From assembly GCA_964624395.1 (NCBI GenBank), contig CAZUWY010000007.1:1-42081 (forward strand): a stretch of 42,081 nucleotides of DNA, written 5' to 3'. Source of the DNA: UBA1046 sp964624395 (GTDB lineage Bacteria; Bacillota; Clostridia; Saccharofermentanales; DTU023). Shown here piece after piece: positions 24,930 through 33,127 of the stretch; positions within the stretch are counted from its first letter, which is position 1, and each line of letters begins with the position of its first letter. The notes under the pieces are model-generated. The model searched no databases. It saw only the letters and a program-made list of their open reading frames with translations, and was not told where the DNA came from. A program made the translations under genes and the position numbers.

Positions 24930-25661
24930 ATGTTAAACAAGACGGTTCTGATTGTAGATGATGATCCCAATATCAGTGAGCTTTTGCGCCTCTATTTTAC
25001 CAAGGACGGCTTTGATGTTTCCATCTGCTACAACGGCAGCGAGGTGCAGGAACTGTACTATAATCTCAAGCCTGATGTAATTGTGCTCGATCTTATGCTG
25101 CCCGGCCTGGGCGGTTTTGATGTGCTCAGGCTTTTGCGCAAGGAGTCTGATGTTCCCATTTTGATCCTGACAGCCAGGGGGGACACTTTGGACAAGGTGG
25201 TGGGCCTTGAGCTGGGTGCCGATGACTATATTGAAAAGCCTTTTGAGCCCAAAGAGCTGCTCGCCCGCGTCAAAGCTGTGCTGAGAAGAACCCAGCCCCG
25301 CCAGAATAATCTTTTGGCCCCAAACGACTTACTGCCCAAACCAGATATTATTCGCTGGCCGGGACTGGTGATTGATCGCACTAAATACACAGTCACCTGC
25401 GGCTCAAAAGAAATAGATATGCCGCCCAAGGAACTGGAGCTGCTGTATTTTCTGGCCGGTCATCCAGACCGTGTTTTTACCAGAGAGCAGCTTTTGGAGA
25501 GTATCTGGGGCTTTGATTTTTTCGGCGGCACCCGCACAGTCGATGTCCATATCAAGCGCATCAGAGAGAAGGTTGACTCTGAGCCTCATCCTGACTGGCG
25601 CATCAAGACAGTCTGGGGTGTGGGCTATAAATTTGAAACATCCAGGCAAGCTGAAAAATAA
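24930..25661 (+). CDS. OmpR/PhoB-family response regulator
   Basis: A 243-residue regulator. The receiver domain has the acidic pocket VDDDP, the phosphoacceptor Asp54 in VLDLMLPG, a Thr in LTARG and the Lys of EKPF. A winged-helix DNA-binding domain follows (about 145-236: MPPKELELLYFLAGHP, then TVDVHIKRIREKV). It presumably acts with the kinase encoded immediately downstream, with overlapping stop and start. The gene after the kinase encodes an HtrA-like protein, suggesting envelope-related signalling, but the true regulon cannot be read here. Confidence 0.93.
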   Translation: MLNKTVLIVDDDPNISELLRLYFTKDGFDVSICYNGSEVQELYYNLKPDVIVLDLMLPGLGGFDVLRLLRKESDVPILILTARGDTLDKVVGLELGADDYIEKPFEPKELLARVKAVLRRTQPRQNNLLAPNDLLPKPDIIRWPGLVIDRTKYTVTCGSKEIDMPPKELELLYFLAGHPDRVFTREQLLESIWGFDFFGGTRTVDVHIKRIREKVDSEPHPDWRIKTVWGVGYKFETSRQAEK

Positions 25662-27193
25662 TGAAACGCTTTTCCTTCCTTAAGTCTATCTATGCCAGAA
25701 CCCTCTTTCGCATTGCCCTGGCCATTTTGATAATTTTCATTATTCTGGGCACAACTTATTTTGCCTTGTTTATCTCTGCGACCAGAAGCCAGGAGGCTAC
25801 CTATTTAAGGCGCAACGCAGAGGAGATGTCCTCTATGGTTGCCAAGGGGATGAACAGTGCCAGAACGGCAATTGAGAGCCCGGAAATACCACAGTATATC
25901 AGCCTGACCGCCAGCCTGACCGATGCTTTGGTCTGGCTGGTTAACGCCAATGGCGAGATTATCTACAATACTGGTATTCCGGTTGCAACTTTCAGCAAAC
26001 TGGATCAGCCCGTGGAAGAGCGGCAGTATTATCGCCTGCCCCTGGAAAGTCAAAACAGATCCCAGATGGTTTTCAGCCAGATTGCCCAGCAATCCGATCT
26101 GGGCAAGCTGCTGCCGCAAAACCATCGCTGGATGGTGGCCAGTGCCCCGCTAGTATCTTTTTCCGGTGCCTATGCCGGTGAAATTATTTTACTGCGCTCT
26201 TTGACCACAGAGACGCATTCTGAATTTTTGCAAAATAATCTGGTGCCCATCTCCTTTTTGATAGCTTTCCTGCTCGCTTTGATCGTTCTGCTGATTTTAT
26301 CCAGGGACATCACTAAACCGATTTCCATTCTGGCCGATACCGCTGACCGCGTCTACAGAGGAGATTTGACCGCCAGAGCCTTTTTGCCTGCTGTCAAAGG
26401 AGAAAAGGGGAAAGGGAACGAAATAGATCTTTTGGCGCTGGAGGATGCTCAAGATGACGATCTTTTACTGCTGATGAAGACCTTTAATATGCTGATCGCC
26501 AAGTTTGAAGAGCAGGAGAAGGAGCGGGCTGATTTCATGAGCAGCATCTCTCATGATCTCAGATCACCTATCACTTCGATCAGAGGCTTTGTTGAGGGGA
26601 TTTTAGACGATACGATTCCCGAAGATCAGATTGATCATTATTTAAAGATAGTCCAGCAGGAGAGCAAAAGGCTGCAGCAGCTGGTCAATGAGCTCTTTGA
26701 AATGACCACGGTCCTGCGCAAGGAACAGATGAAAATGGGTATCTTTGATATGAACGAATTGATCGAGGATGTTTTAGACAGTCACGAGCCTTTGATCATG
26801 GAGAAAAATATTTCCGTGCAGCTTGACCTGATACCCGATGAAAGCTCGCTGGTAGTAGGCAATGATGAGGCAATCCAGAGGGTTTTGGTCAATATGCTGG
26901 CCAATTCCATCCGCTTTTGCCCCCAGAACGGCTCAATCAAGATCAGCAGCCGGTTGACAGCGGGAAAACTGTATCAGTTTATTATTGAAGATGACGGAAT
27001 CGGGCTTGCAGAAGAAGATATCGACCGTGTCTTTGACCGCCTTTATAAGGCCGACAAAGCCAGAAACTCCGAAGGGTCGGGACTGGGACTCTTTATTGCC
27101 AAGAATATTATTAATGCTCACGGACAGTCGGTTGAGGCCGGCCATAGCAAAATGGGAGGCGCCCTCTTTACTTTCACTTTGGACACACCCTGA
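25661..27193 (+). CDS. Membrane sensor histidine kinase
   Basis: A 510-residue kinase. The first membrane helix (about 15-38) and second (about 195-216) bracket an extracytoplasmic sensor region. A HAMP-like linker, a DHp domain with His298 in SSISHDLRSPITS, and an HATPase_c domain follow, with the N-box NMLANSIRF, DDGIGL and GSGLGLFIAK. It is a canonical HPK that would phosphorylate the upstream response regulator. Its ATG overlaps the regulator stop (TAATG). The HAMP region contains a Lys/Gly/Asp-rich insertion. Confidence 0.93.
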   Translation: MKRFSFLKSIYARTLFRIALAILIIFIILGTTYFALFISATRSQEATYLRRNAEEMSSMVAKGMNSARTAIESPEIPQYISLTASLTDALVWLVNANGEIIYNTGIPVATFSKLDQPVEERQYYRLPLESQNRSQMVFSQIAQQSDLGKLLPQNHRWMVASAPLVSFSGAYAGEIILLRSLTTETHSEFLQNNLVPISFLIAFLLALIVLLILSRDITKPISILADTADRVYRGDLTARAFLPAVKGEKGKGNEIDLLALEDAQDDDLLLLMKTFNMLIAKFEEQEKERADFMSSISHDLRSPITSIRGFVEGILDDTIPEDQIDHYLKIVQQESKRLQQLVNELFEMTTVLRKEQMKMGIFDMNELIEDVLDSHEPLIMEKNISVQLDLIPDESSLVVGNDEAIQRVLVNMLANSIRFCPQNGSIKISSRLTAGKLYQFIIEDDGIGLAEEDIDRVFDRLYKADKARNSEGSGLGLFIAKNIINAHGQSVEAGHSKMGGALFTFTLDTP

Positions 27194-27204
27194 GGGCAGT
27201 AGGG

Positions 27205-27217
27205 TATAATTCAAGCT
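27205..27217 (+). promoter_or_regulatory. -10 element abutting the HtrA-like gene (possible leaderless start)
   Basis: A perfect TATAAT at 27205-27210 lies 7 nt before the ATG at 27218, so transcription from it would begin at or next to the start codon. The only -35-like hexamer (TTGGAC, 27179-27184) is at an unfavourable 20 bp. AGGG at 27201-27204 is too far (13 nt) to be a good Shine-Dalgarno site. Leaderless expression is possible but unproven; read-through from the kinase gene is the alternative. Confidence 0.4.
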
Positions 27218-28642
27218 ATGAGAAAGATTAATGACAAGCCAATCCAGGCAGTACTGGCCATAACCTTTCTGGCTCTGGCTGCTTTTGTTTTAATGGCAGT
27301 GATAGTTCCGGGTGTCACTGATCGCATCCTGCAGGACAGAGACGGTTTGCTGGCTGAAGAGCCTGAGCCGATTGTTGGTGCGGTCATGCCGGTTGCCTCC
27401 GAGGAGGAAAAGCTTGACCAAAACACCGGCCAGGCAAATATTACCGAGAGCGAAAGGGCGGCAGAGACGTTAAAGCCCGGCAGCGAACCTACCTTTACCA
27501 ACGCTGAAACTATTCCAGCTGAGCCAAAAGAAACTAAAGATGATCCCCTTAAGCCGGATGAAAGCCTTATTTTTGAAGGCACAGTTTCACCACCGGATCC
27601 TACAGAAACCAGTAAAGATGATCCCTCAGGCGAAAATAAAAACGGCGAAGAGGAAGAAATTTATACATTTTACTTGACCGATGACCGGATCAAGAATCTC
27701 TTTAATCAGTATGCCCCTACCGTGGCATCGATCCAGGTCTTTTTGCCCGGTACAACATCGACCAATGATAAGATCGCTGTCTTCTCCGGCCTGATCATTT
27801 CTGAGGACGGGCAGCTGATCAGCTTTGCCAGTAATTTTTCTTTTGCCTTAAGCTACGGCAATAAGCTTTATGAAAGGGCCGAGGTCAGAGTGATAGTTCC
27901 CGGGCGGCCCAAGAGCTTTGCCTGCAGCCTGGAGAAGATTCACAAGGATACTGACCTCGCTTTGTTTAAGATAGCAGATGTTTCAAACCTGCCTTATGCC
28001 AGCCTCAATGCCGAGGCGGAGCTGCATGTGGGTGAGCCGGTAATAGCGATAGGACAAAGTGACGTCATGATGTTGTCTGGCGGCCTGTTTCCCGGCCTGA
28101 TTACAGGGCTTTACCATCCGGCGGTGTTAGAAAATGATGTCGAACTGAGCATGATTCAAACCAGCGCTTTTATTTCCCAGCAGGCTTCAGGCGGACCCTT
28201 AATCAATCTGGAGGGTGAAATCATCGGCCTCAATAACAGCCATCTCAGCCGCTCCTATTCAGATATTATGGGATATGCAATTCCAGCGCCGATCATCTCC
28301 TCGGCACTAGAGATGATGGAGCAGGCTACAGTTTCAGGCGATAAGGCCTGGCTTGGCATCGCCACTTTAATGGATCAAAGCAATGAGGAGATCATTGAAC
28401 TGATGGACTGGCCGTCGGGCCTATATATTTCCAAAGTTGATGAGAGAAGCCCGTCTTATACTGCCGGGGTCAGAGAGGGAGATATCTTGACTTCCATCAA
28501 CGGTATCAGCATGAAGTCTCATGCCGAGCTGACGGATTATGTGCAAAAGCAACCGATTGGCACCTTGATCCATTTGAGAGTCTTTAGGGCGGTGGAAAAG
28601 AAGTTTTACAATATGCAGATTTATCTGGGGCGCATGCCATGA
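27218..28642 (+). CDS. HtrA/DegP-like membrane protein lacking the catalytic histidine
   Basis: 474 residues. An N-terminal membrane anchor (about 10-32), an acidic Pro/Glu/Thr-rich linker to about residue 148, a trypsin-like domain (about 155-375) and a C-terminal PDZ domain (about 380-474). The Ser motif is kept (S324 in ASGGPL), and so is the Asp (D246 in TDLALFK). The His motif, normally TNNHVV after DGYIL, reads SFASNF (202-207), and no His occurs between residues 150 and 241. I infer a non-proteolytic HtrA homologue, perhaps a chaperone or sensor. It follows a two-component system and overlaps nth by 4 nt. Confidence 0.85.
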   Translation: MRKINDKPIQAVLAITFLALAAFVLMAVIVPGVTDRILQDRDGLLAEEPEPIVGAVMPVASEEEKLDQNTGQANITESERAAETLKPGSEPTFTNAETIPAEPKETKDDPLKPDESLIFEGTVSPPDPTETSKDDPSGENKNGEEEEIYTFYLTDDRIKNLFNQYAPTVASIQVFLPGTTSTNDKIAVFSGLIISEDGQLISFASNFSFALSYGNKLYERAEVRVIVPGRPKSFACSLEKIHKDTDLALFKIADVSNLPYASLNAEAELHVGEPVIAIGQSDVMMLSGGLFPGLITGLYHPAVLENDVELSMIQTSAFISQQASGGPLINLEGEIIGLNNSHLSRSYSDIMGYAIPAPIISSALEMMEQATVSGDKAWLGIATLMDQSNEEIIELMDWPSGLYISKVDERSPSYTAGVREGDILTSINGISMKSHAELTDYVQKQPIGTLIHLRVFRAVEKKFYNMQIYLGRMP

Positions 28643-29358
28643 CAAAGAAGGTGAGCCGAGCAAAAACTGTGGCTGCAGTTGATCAAAATGAGATCAATAT
28701 AGCCAGGATCATTCTTCTTTTGCAAAAAAGATACCCGGATGCTGACTGCACCTTGGATTTTTCTTCCGCCTGGGAGCTTTTGATCGGGGGTATAATCGGT
28801 GCCCAATGCACTGATGAAAGAGTTAATCTGATCACTCCAGTTTTTCACAGCCGCTTTCCCACTCTGGCAGATGTTGCTGCTGCCGATATCTCAGCTATTG
28901 AGGATACGATTAAAAGCTGCGGCCTTTTTCGCAATAAAGCCAAGGCCATCAAGGGCAGTGCTCTTATGATCATGGGCGAATTTGACGGCCGCATCCCGGA
29001 CAGCGAGGAAAAATTATTAAAACTTCCGGGTGTGGGGCGAAAGATTGCCAATCTCGTTTTATCCGATTACTTTAAAAAGCCGGCCATTGTTGTTGACACC
29101 CATTGCGGACGAATCAGCCGCCTGATCGGCCTGACCGAGAGCAAAAATCCGGACAAAATAGAGGCAGATCTAAAAGACATTCTGCCCGTGGAGGCCTGGG
29201 TTTCCTGGGGTCACATGATGGTTGCCCACGGCAGGGCTATATGTCAGGCGCGCTGCAGGCGCTGTGCCGCCTGTCCTTTGCTGGCGGATTGCGCCTATGG
29301 ACGGCAAGTGGAGATTGAGGCGGAAGATTTAAGAGCAGATGGCAAGCAATGTTATTAA
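28639..29358 (+). CDS. nth: Endonuclease III (DNA glycosylase/AP lyase) Nth
   Basis: A 239-residue Nth. The helix-hairpin-helix LPGVGRKIANLVL includes the catalytic Lys135, and Asp153 lies in VVDTHCGRIS. The C-terminal [4Fe-4S] motif has the exact C-x6-C-x2-C-x5-C spacing. It removes oxidised pyrimidines and nicks abasic sites in base excision repair. The N-terminus is about 20 residues longer than the minimal enzyme. The start overlaps the HtrA-like stop (ATGA), and the end overlaps recG by 20 nt. Confidence 0.95.
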   Translation: MTKKVSRAKTVAAVDQNEINIARIILLLQKRYPDADCTLDFSSAWELLIGGIIGAQCTDERVNLITPVFHSRFPTLADVAAADISAIEDTIKSCGLFRNKAKAIKGSALMIMGEFDGRIPDSEEKLLKLPGVGRKIANLVLSDYFKKPAIVVDTHCGRISRLIGLTESKNPDKIEADLKDILPVEAWVSWGHMMVAHGRAICQARCRRCAACPLLADCAYGRQVEIEAEDLRADGKQCY

Positions 29359-31417
29359 ACACGACACGCCGGTCAGATATCTGCCGGGAATTGGAGAAAA
29401 GAAAGCTGAGCTCTTTAAAAAGCTGGGCCTAGATACTGTTCAGGATCTTTTATACTTTTACCCACGCGACTATGAGGACTGGAGTTCAAGAGATCGAATT
29501 GAAGAGGCCAAAGAAGGCGAGTGGCTGACCATCGAGGGGATGGTGGCTGCGGCTCCGACTGTGCAGCAAAAGGGTCGCCTGGCCATAATCCGGGCTAAAA
29601 TTGAACAGGACGGCTCAGTGATTCAAGCAGTCTGGTTTAACCAGCCCTGGCTAAGAAACCAGATCAAGGCGGGGGAGAGCTATTTATTTCATGGTCAGAT
29701 TGACCGCCGAGGCCGTTTTTTCAGCTTGCAAAATCCAAATTTTGTCCCCGTCGTTCAGGCAGATTTTTCTTTCCGGGCCCTGTATCCTCTGACCAAGGGA
29801 TTGACTCAGTATGATCTGAGACGTGCGCTGGGCCATTCACTTAATTTATTAAAAAATAGGCATCTCGACCCTTTGCCCGATAATTTGCGCAGGGAGTATA
29901 AACTTTGCACTCTGGATTATGCCCTGGAAAATATTCATCGTCCCCGCTCAAAGCATGATATTTCTATCGCCAGAGCAAGGCTAGGTTTTGATGAACTGTT
30001 TTTGCTTCAACTGGGCCTGCGCCTGATTAAAGCAAGGCATCAAAGCAAGATTATCTCCCCCCAGATCAAAAGCGATGAGACTGTAAAGCAAAAGCTTGAT
30101 GCCTGGGTTAAATCTTTGCCCTATCAGTTGACTTCGGCGCAAAAGCAATCAATTGCAGATATCACGGGCGATTTTCAGCAAGGCAAATCGATGAACCGCC
30201 TGCTCCAAGGTGATGTGGGCTCAGGCAAGACTGTGATTGCAGCCTATGCCATGGCGCTTGTCTGCTGGTCCGGCTACCAGTCGGTCTTCATGGCTCCCAC
30301 TGCCATTTTGGCTGCCCAGCATTATGAGAGCCTTTTGCAGATCTATCAGGGGACAGGGCTGAGACTTGCCCTTTTGACCGGCTCGAGCACAAAAAAGGAG
30401 AAGGATCTAATCTTAAATAGACTAGTAAACGGGGAGATAGATCTTTTGCTTGGCACCCATGCCGTGCTCGAAGATACGGTCAAATACAAGAACCTGGGCA
30501 TTTGCATTGTCGATGAGCAGCATCGCTTTGGCGTTGACCAAAGGGCGAGGCTGGGCAACTTTTCCGGCAATGATCTAAATCCCCATATCCTTGTTATGTC
30601 AGCCACACCCATCCCCAGAACTCTGGCTTTGATTATTTACGGTGATCTGGATATTTCCCTTTTGACTGAAAAACCGCCCGGCAGATTGCCGGTGGCAACT
30701 TATACGGCTAGAGAAAAGGATAGAACGCGGGTTGAAGAGATCGCAAGAAAAAAGATAGCAAAGGGTGAGCAGATTTATATTGTCTGTCCGATGATCGAGG
30801 AGAATTCAGAGCAAGATCTTGAATCTGCTGTCAATGTTTTCAACCGCCTCTCCCAGCAGGTATTTCCCCATAATAATGTGGCCTTGCTGCACGGCCGGCT
30901 CAAGGCCAAGGTAAAAGCGGATATAATGAATGACTTTAGCGCCGGCGATACAGATATCTTGGTTACAACAACCGTGATCGAGGTGGGCGTGGACAATCCC
31001 AATGCCACTATGATGATCATCGAAAATGCGGAAAGATTCGGCCTTGCCCAGCTGCATCAGTTGCGGGGCCGGATTGGCAGAGGCAAAAAAGAAAGCCTGT
31101 GCATTTTAATGAGTGAGAGCAACGATGACAAGGCAAGAGAGAGACTTGCTGCCCTCTGCCGGAGCAATGACGGCTTTGAACTGGCTGAGGAGGATTTGCG
31201 CCTCAGAGGGCCAGGAGACTTTTTCGGCATCAAGCAGCATGGCCTGCCCGAGTTTAAGCTTGTCAATCTCTATGAAGACAGGGATTTAATAATTAAGACC
31301 AGTCAGGCTGCTGAGGCAATCTTGCAAGCTGATCCTGATTTTAGCAGGCTGGAAAATAGAAAATTGCTGCCCTTTATTGAAGAAAGACTAAAATACAGCT
31401 TCGAAGCTGTTCTTTAA
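29339..31417 (+). CDS. recG: ATP-dependent DNA helicase RecG
   Basis: A 692-residue RecG. The N-terminal wedge domain begins PVRYLPGIGEKKAELFKKLG. The helicase core carries Walker A GDVGSGKT (from G291), the DEQHRFG box at D392, MSATPIPRT, and the LHGRL and QLRGRIGRG motifs. RecG regresses stalled forks and processes branched intermediates. The ATG lies within the end of nth, so nth and recG form a coupled repair pair. rsmD and coaD follow, a common Clostridial order. Confidence 0.96.
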   Translation: MASNVIKHDTPVRYLPGIGEKKAELFKKLGLDTVQDLLYFYPRDYEDWSSRDRIEEAKEGEWLTIEGMVAAAPTVQQKGRLAIIRAKIEQDGSVIQAVWFNQPWLRNQIKAGESYLFHGQIDRRGRFFSLQNPNFVPVVQADFSFRALYPLTKGLTQYDLRRALGHSLNLLKNRHLDPLPDNLRREYKLCTLDYALENIHRPRSKHDISIARARLGFDELFLLQLGLRLIKARHQSKIISPQIKSDETVKQKLDAWVKSLPYQLTSAQKQSIADITGDFQQGKSMNRLLQGDVGSGKTVIAAYAMALVCWSGYQSVFMAPTAILAAQHYESLLQIYQGTGLRLALLTGSSTKKEKDLILNRLVNGEIDLLLGTHAVLEDTVKYKNLGICIVDEQHRFGVDQRARLGNFSGNDLNPHILVMSATPIPRTLALIIYGDLDISLLTEKPPGRLPVATYTAREKDRTRVEEIARKKIAKGEQIYIVCPMIEENSEQDLESAVNVFNRLSQQVFPHNNVALLHGRLKAKVKADIMNDFSAGDTDILVTTTVIEVGVDNPNATMMIIENAERFGLAQLHQLRGRIGRGKKESLCILMSESNDDKARERLAALCRSNDGFELAEEDLRLRGPGDFFGIKQHGLPEFKLVNLYEDRDLIIKTSQAAEAILQADPDFSRLENRKLLPFIEERLKYSFEAVL

Positions 31418-31471
31418 GGCAGCAGCCTGGGCTGAGCCATAAATTTTTAAGATACTGGGAGGATAAATAGC

Positions 31472-32029
31472 TTGCGCATCATCAGTGGCAAAGCAAAAAA
31501 GATCAAGCTGGCCCCAATAAAGACCTCCAGCATCGAGCCCACTGCTGAAAGAACTAAGGAAGCTCTTTTTTCCATTCTCTACAGCAGAGGAATCGAAGGA
31601 TCATTTCTGGATTTATTTGCCGGCAGCGGACAAATCGGGCTGGAAGCGGCCAGCAGAGGCTTTGCTCCGGTTGTTTTGGTTGAGAGATCGAAAGAGGCGA
31701 AAAGAATTATTGATCTCAATCTTAAAAAAACTGCCCTGACAAAAGATGTCACCTTGCTGCAAATGGATGTATTTGAGGCAGTCAAGCAATTAGCAGATTA
31801 TCCCTCTAAATTTGACCTGATTTTTCTTGACCCACCCTGGGCGGCTGCTGTACAGATCTTTGCCAAATTAGCCCAGGGACTTTTTCAGATCTTAAAAGAC
31901 GACGGTTTAGTTGTTCTTGAACATCATAAAAATGTCAAAAGCCCTGACGCTGTAACAGTATTGGAATATTTGAACAGTTGTAACTATGGTAGTGCGGTGT
32001 TATCATTTTATAAGAAAGCAGCGCTATAA
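31472..32029 (+). CDS. rsmD: 16S rRNA (guanine(966)-N(2))-methyltransferase RsmD
   Basis: A 185-residue methyltransferase with the family N-terminus MRIISGKAKK, the SAM loop DLFAGSGQIGLEAASRG and the catalytic LDPPW motif. RsmD methylates G966 of 16S rRNA in the small subunit. The start codon is TTG, supported by GGGAGGA 8 nt upstream and by exact agreement with the family N-terminus. coaD follows after 41 nt. Confidence 0.94.
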   Translation: MRIISGKAKKIKLAPIKTSSIEPTAERTKEALFSILYSRGIEGSFLDLFAGSGQIGLEAASRGFAPVVLVERSKEAKRIIDLNLKKTALTKDVTLLQMDVFEAVKQLADYPSKFDLIFLDPPWAAAVQIFAKLAQGLFQILKDDGLVVLEHHKNVKSPDAVTVLEYLNSCNYGSAVLSFYKKAAL

Positions 32030-32070
32030 CAGCCATTACGGCATTATTTCAGCTGATATGAGGATGCCTA

Positions 32071-32559
32071 GTGAGACGAGTGATATATTCCGGCACCTTT
32101 GATCCGTTTACGAACGGTCATTACGATATTGCCCAGCGAGCGGCGGCTCTTTTCCAAGAGCTGATAATTCTCGTATTGGATAATCGGGATAAAGATGCGG
32201 TTTTTTCCTTTGCGGAAAGGGTCGAGATGATAGAAGAAACAATCAGGCAGGAGAAAAATATTATTGTGGACAGCTGGTCCGGACTGCTGGTCGATTATTG
32301 CCGCAGTGAAAATATAACTACAATCGTCCGCGGCCTTAGAAATGAAGCTGACTTTAGTTATGAAAGAGATATGGCCCTAGCCAATAAAAGCCTTTTTCCC
32401 AGCCTCGAGACCATCTTTATTACCACTAAGCCCGAGTACGCCTATATTAGCTCCTCTTTGGTGAAAACGATTGCCGCCTATGGTGGAGATATTGATCAAT
32501 TGGTACCTGCCCATGTGGCATCTGCTTTAATGATAAGACAAACAGAGACAATTATTTAG
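32071..32559 (+). CDS. coaD: Phosphopantetheine adenylyltransferase CoaD
   Basis: A 162-residue nucleotidyltransferase. The N-terminal GTFDPFTNGHYDI holds the TxGH motif (T14-H17). IVRGLRNEADFSYE and the YISSSLVK motif, an ISSTxVR-type signature, follow. It makes dephospho-CoA, the penultimate CoA step. The GTG start has GAGGATG 5 nt upstream and gives the family N-terminus. Confidence 0.96.
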   Translation: MRRVIYSGTFDPFTNGHYDIAQRAAALFQELIILVLDNRDKDAVFSFAERVEMIEETIRQEKNIIVDSWSGLLVDYCRSENITTIVRGLRNEADFSYERDMALANKSLFPSLETIFITTKPEYAYISSSLVKTIAAYGGDIDQLVPAHVASALMIRQTETII

Positions 32560-32580
32560 CAGGATTTATGCATTGTTTGC

Positions 32581-32601
32581 TTTCTCAGAGCAACTGAGAA
32601 A
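32581..32601 (+). promoter_or_regulatory. Hairpin abutting the ribosome-binding site of the coiled-coil gene
   Basis: TTTCTCAG (32581-32588) and CTGAGAAA (32594-32601) form a perfect 8-bp stem with a 5-nt loop. CGGAGG (32602-32607) follows directly, and the ATG is at 32613. With no T tract it is unlikely to be a terminator. It could protect or modulate the translation start. Confidence 0.45.
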
Positions 32602-32612
32602 CGGAGGAAAAT

Positions 32613-33125
32613 ATGAATCCGAGAGATAGAGACTATCGGCATGAAGAGATAAGACCCAGAAGGACGGCTGGAGCTCGGACGGGGGAGCAGAGCATTGATA
32701 ATCTGCTGGACAATATTGAGGCTATTTTGGTGCATGCCAAATTAATGCCGCTGAGTGACAAATGCCTGGTGGAAAAAGAAGAGATGCTCTTTTTAGTGCG
32801 CATGATCCGAGAAGGTCTGCCCGATGAGCTGCGCCAGGCTAAATGGCTTTTAGAACAAAACAGGCAGATGATAGCCGAGGCGAGGAAAGAAGCCGATAGT
32901 ATTATGCGTGATGCTCAGGCCCAGATGGCCCGCATGATTGATGAACATGAAATAACGATTAAGGCCAGGGAAGAAGCTACCGCTTTAATTGAGGACGCCA
33001 CCAGGCAGAGTGTCGACATTCGCAACAATGCCATTAAATATACCCATAATATCCTTACTGATTTGGAAGGGCAGATGTCGGAAATCTTAACTTTCGTCAG
33101 CAAAAATAAGAAAGAGCTTGAATAA
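32613..33125 (+). CDS. Coiled-coil protein downstream of coaD
   Basis: A soluble 170-residue protein with no signal or membrane segment. After an Arg-rich N-terminus it has an IDNLLDNIEAILVHAK helix, then a long charged helical region (about 75-165) with heptad-like Ala/Leu/Ile spacing and Glu/Lys/Arg. Proteins of this kind are common immediately after coaD in Clostridia and are often annotated as ATPase or DivIVA-like. I see no nucleotide-binding motif, so the ATPase label is not supported. Its function is unknown; a scaffold or division-associated role is speculation. Confidence 0.7.
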   Translation: MNPRDRDYRHEEIRPRRTAGARTGEQSIDNLLDNIEAILVHAKLMPLSDKCLVEKEEMLFLVRMIREGLPDELRQAKWLLEQNRQMIAEARKEADSIMRDAQAQMARMIDEHEITIKAREEATALIEDATRQSVDIRNNAIKYTHNILTDLEGQMSEILTFVSKNKKELE

Positions 33126-33127
33126 AA

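Noticed and set aside
31418..31471. CAGCC/GGCTG mini-hairpin between recG and rsmD as a terminator.
   Set aside because: Only 5 bp with a 2-nt loop and a distant, impure T run.
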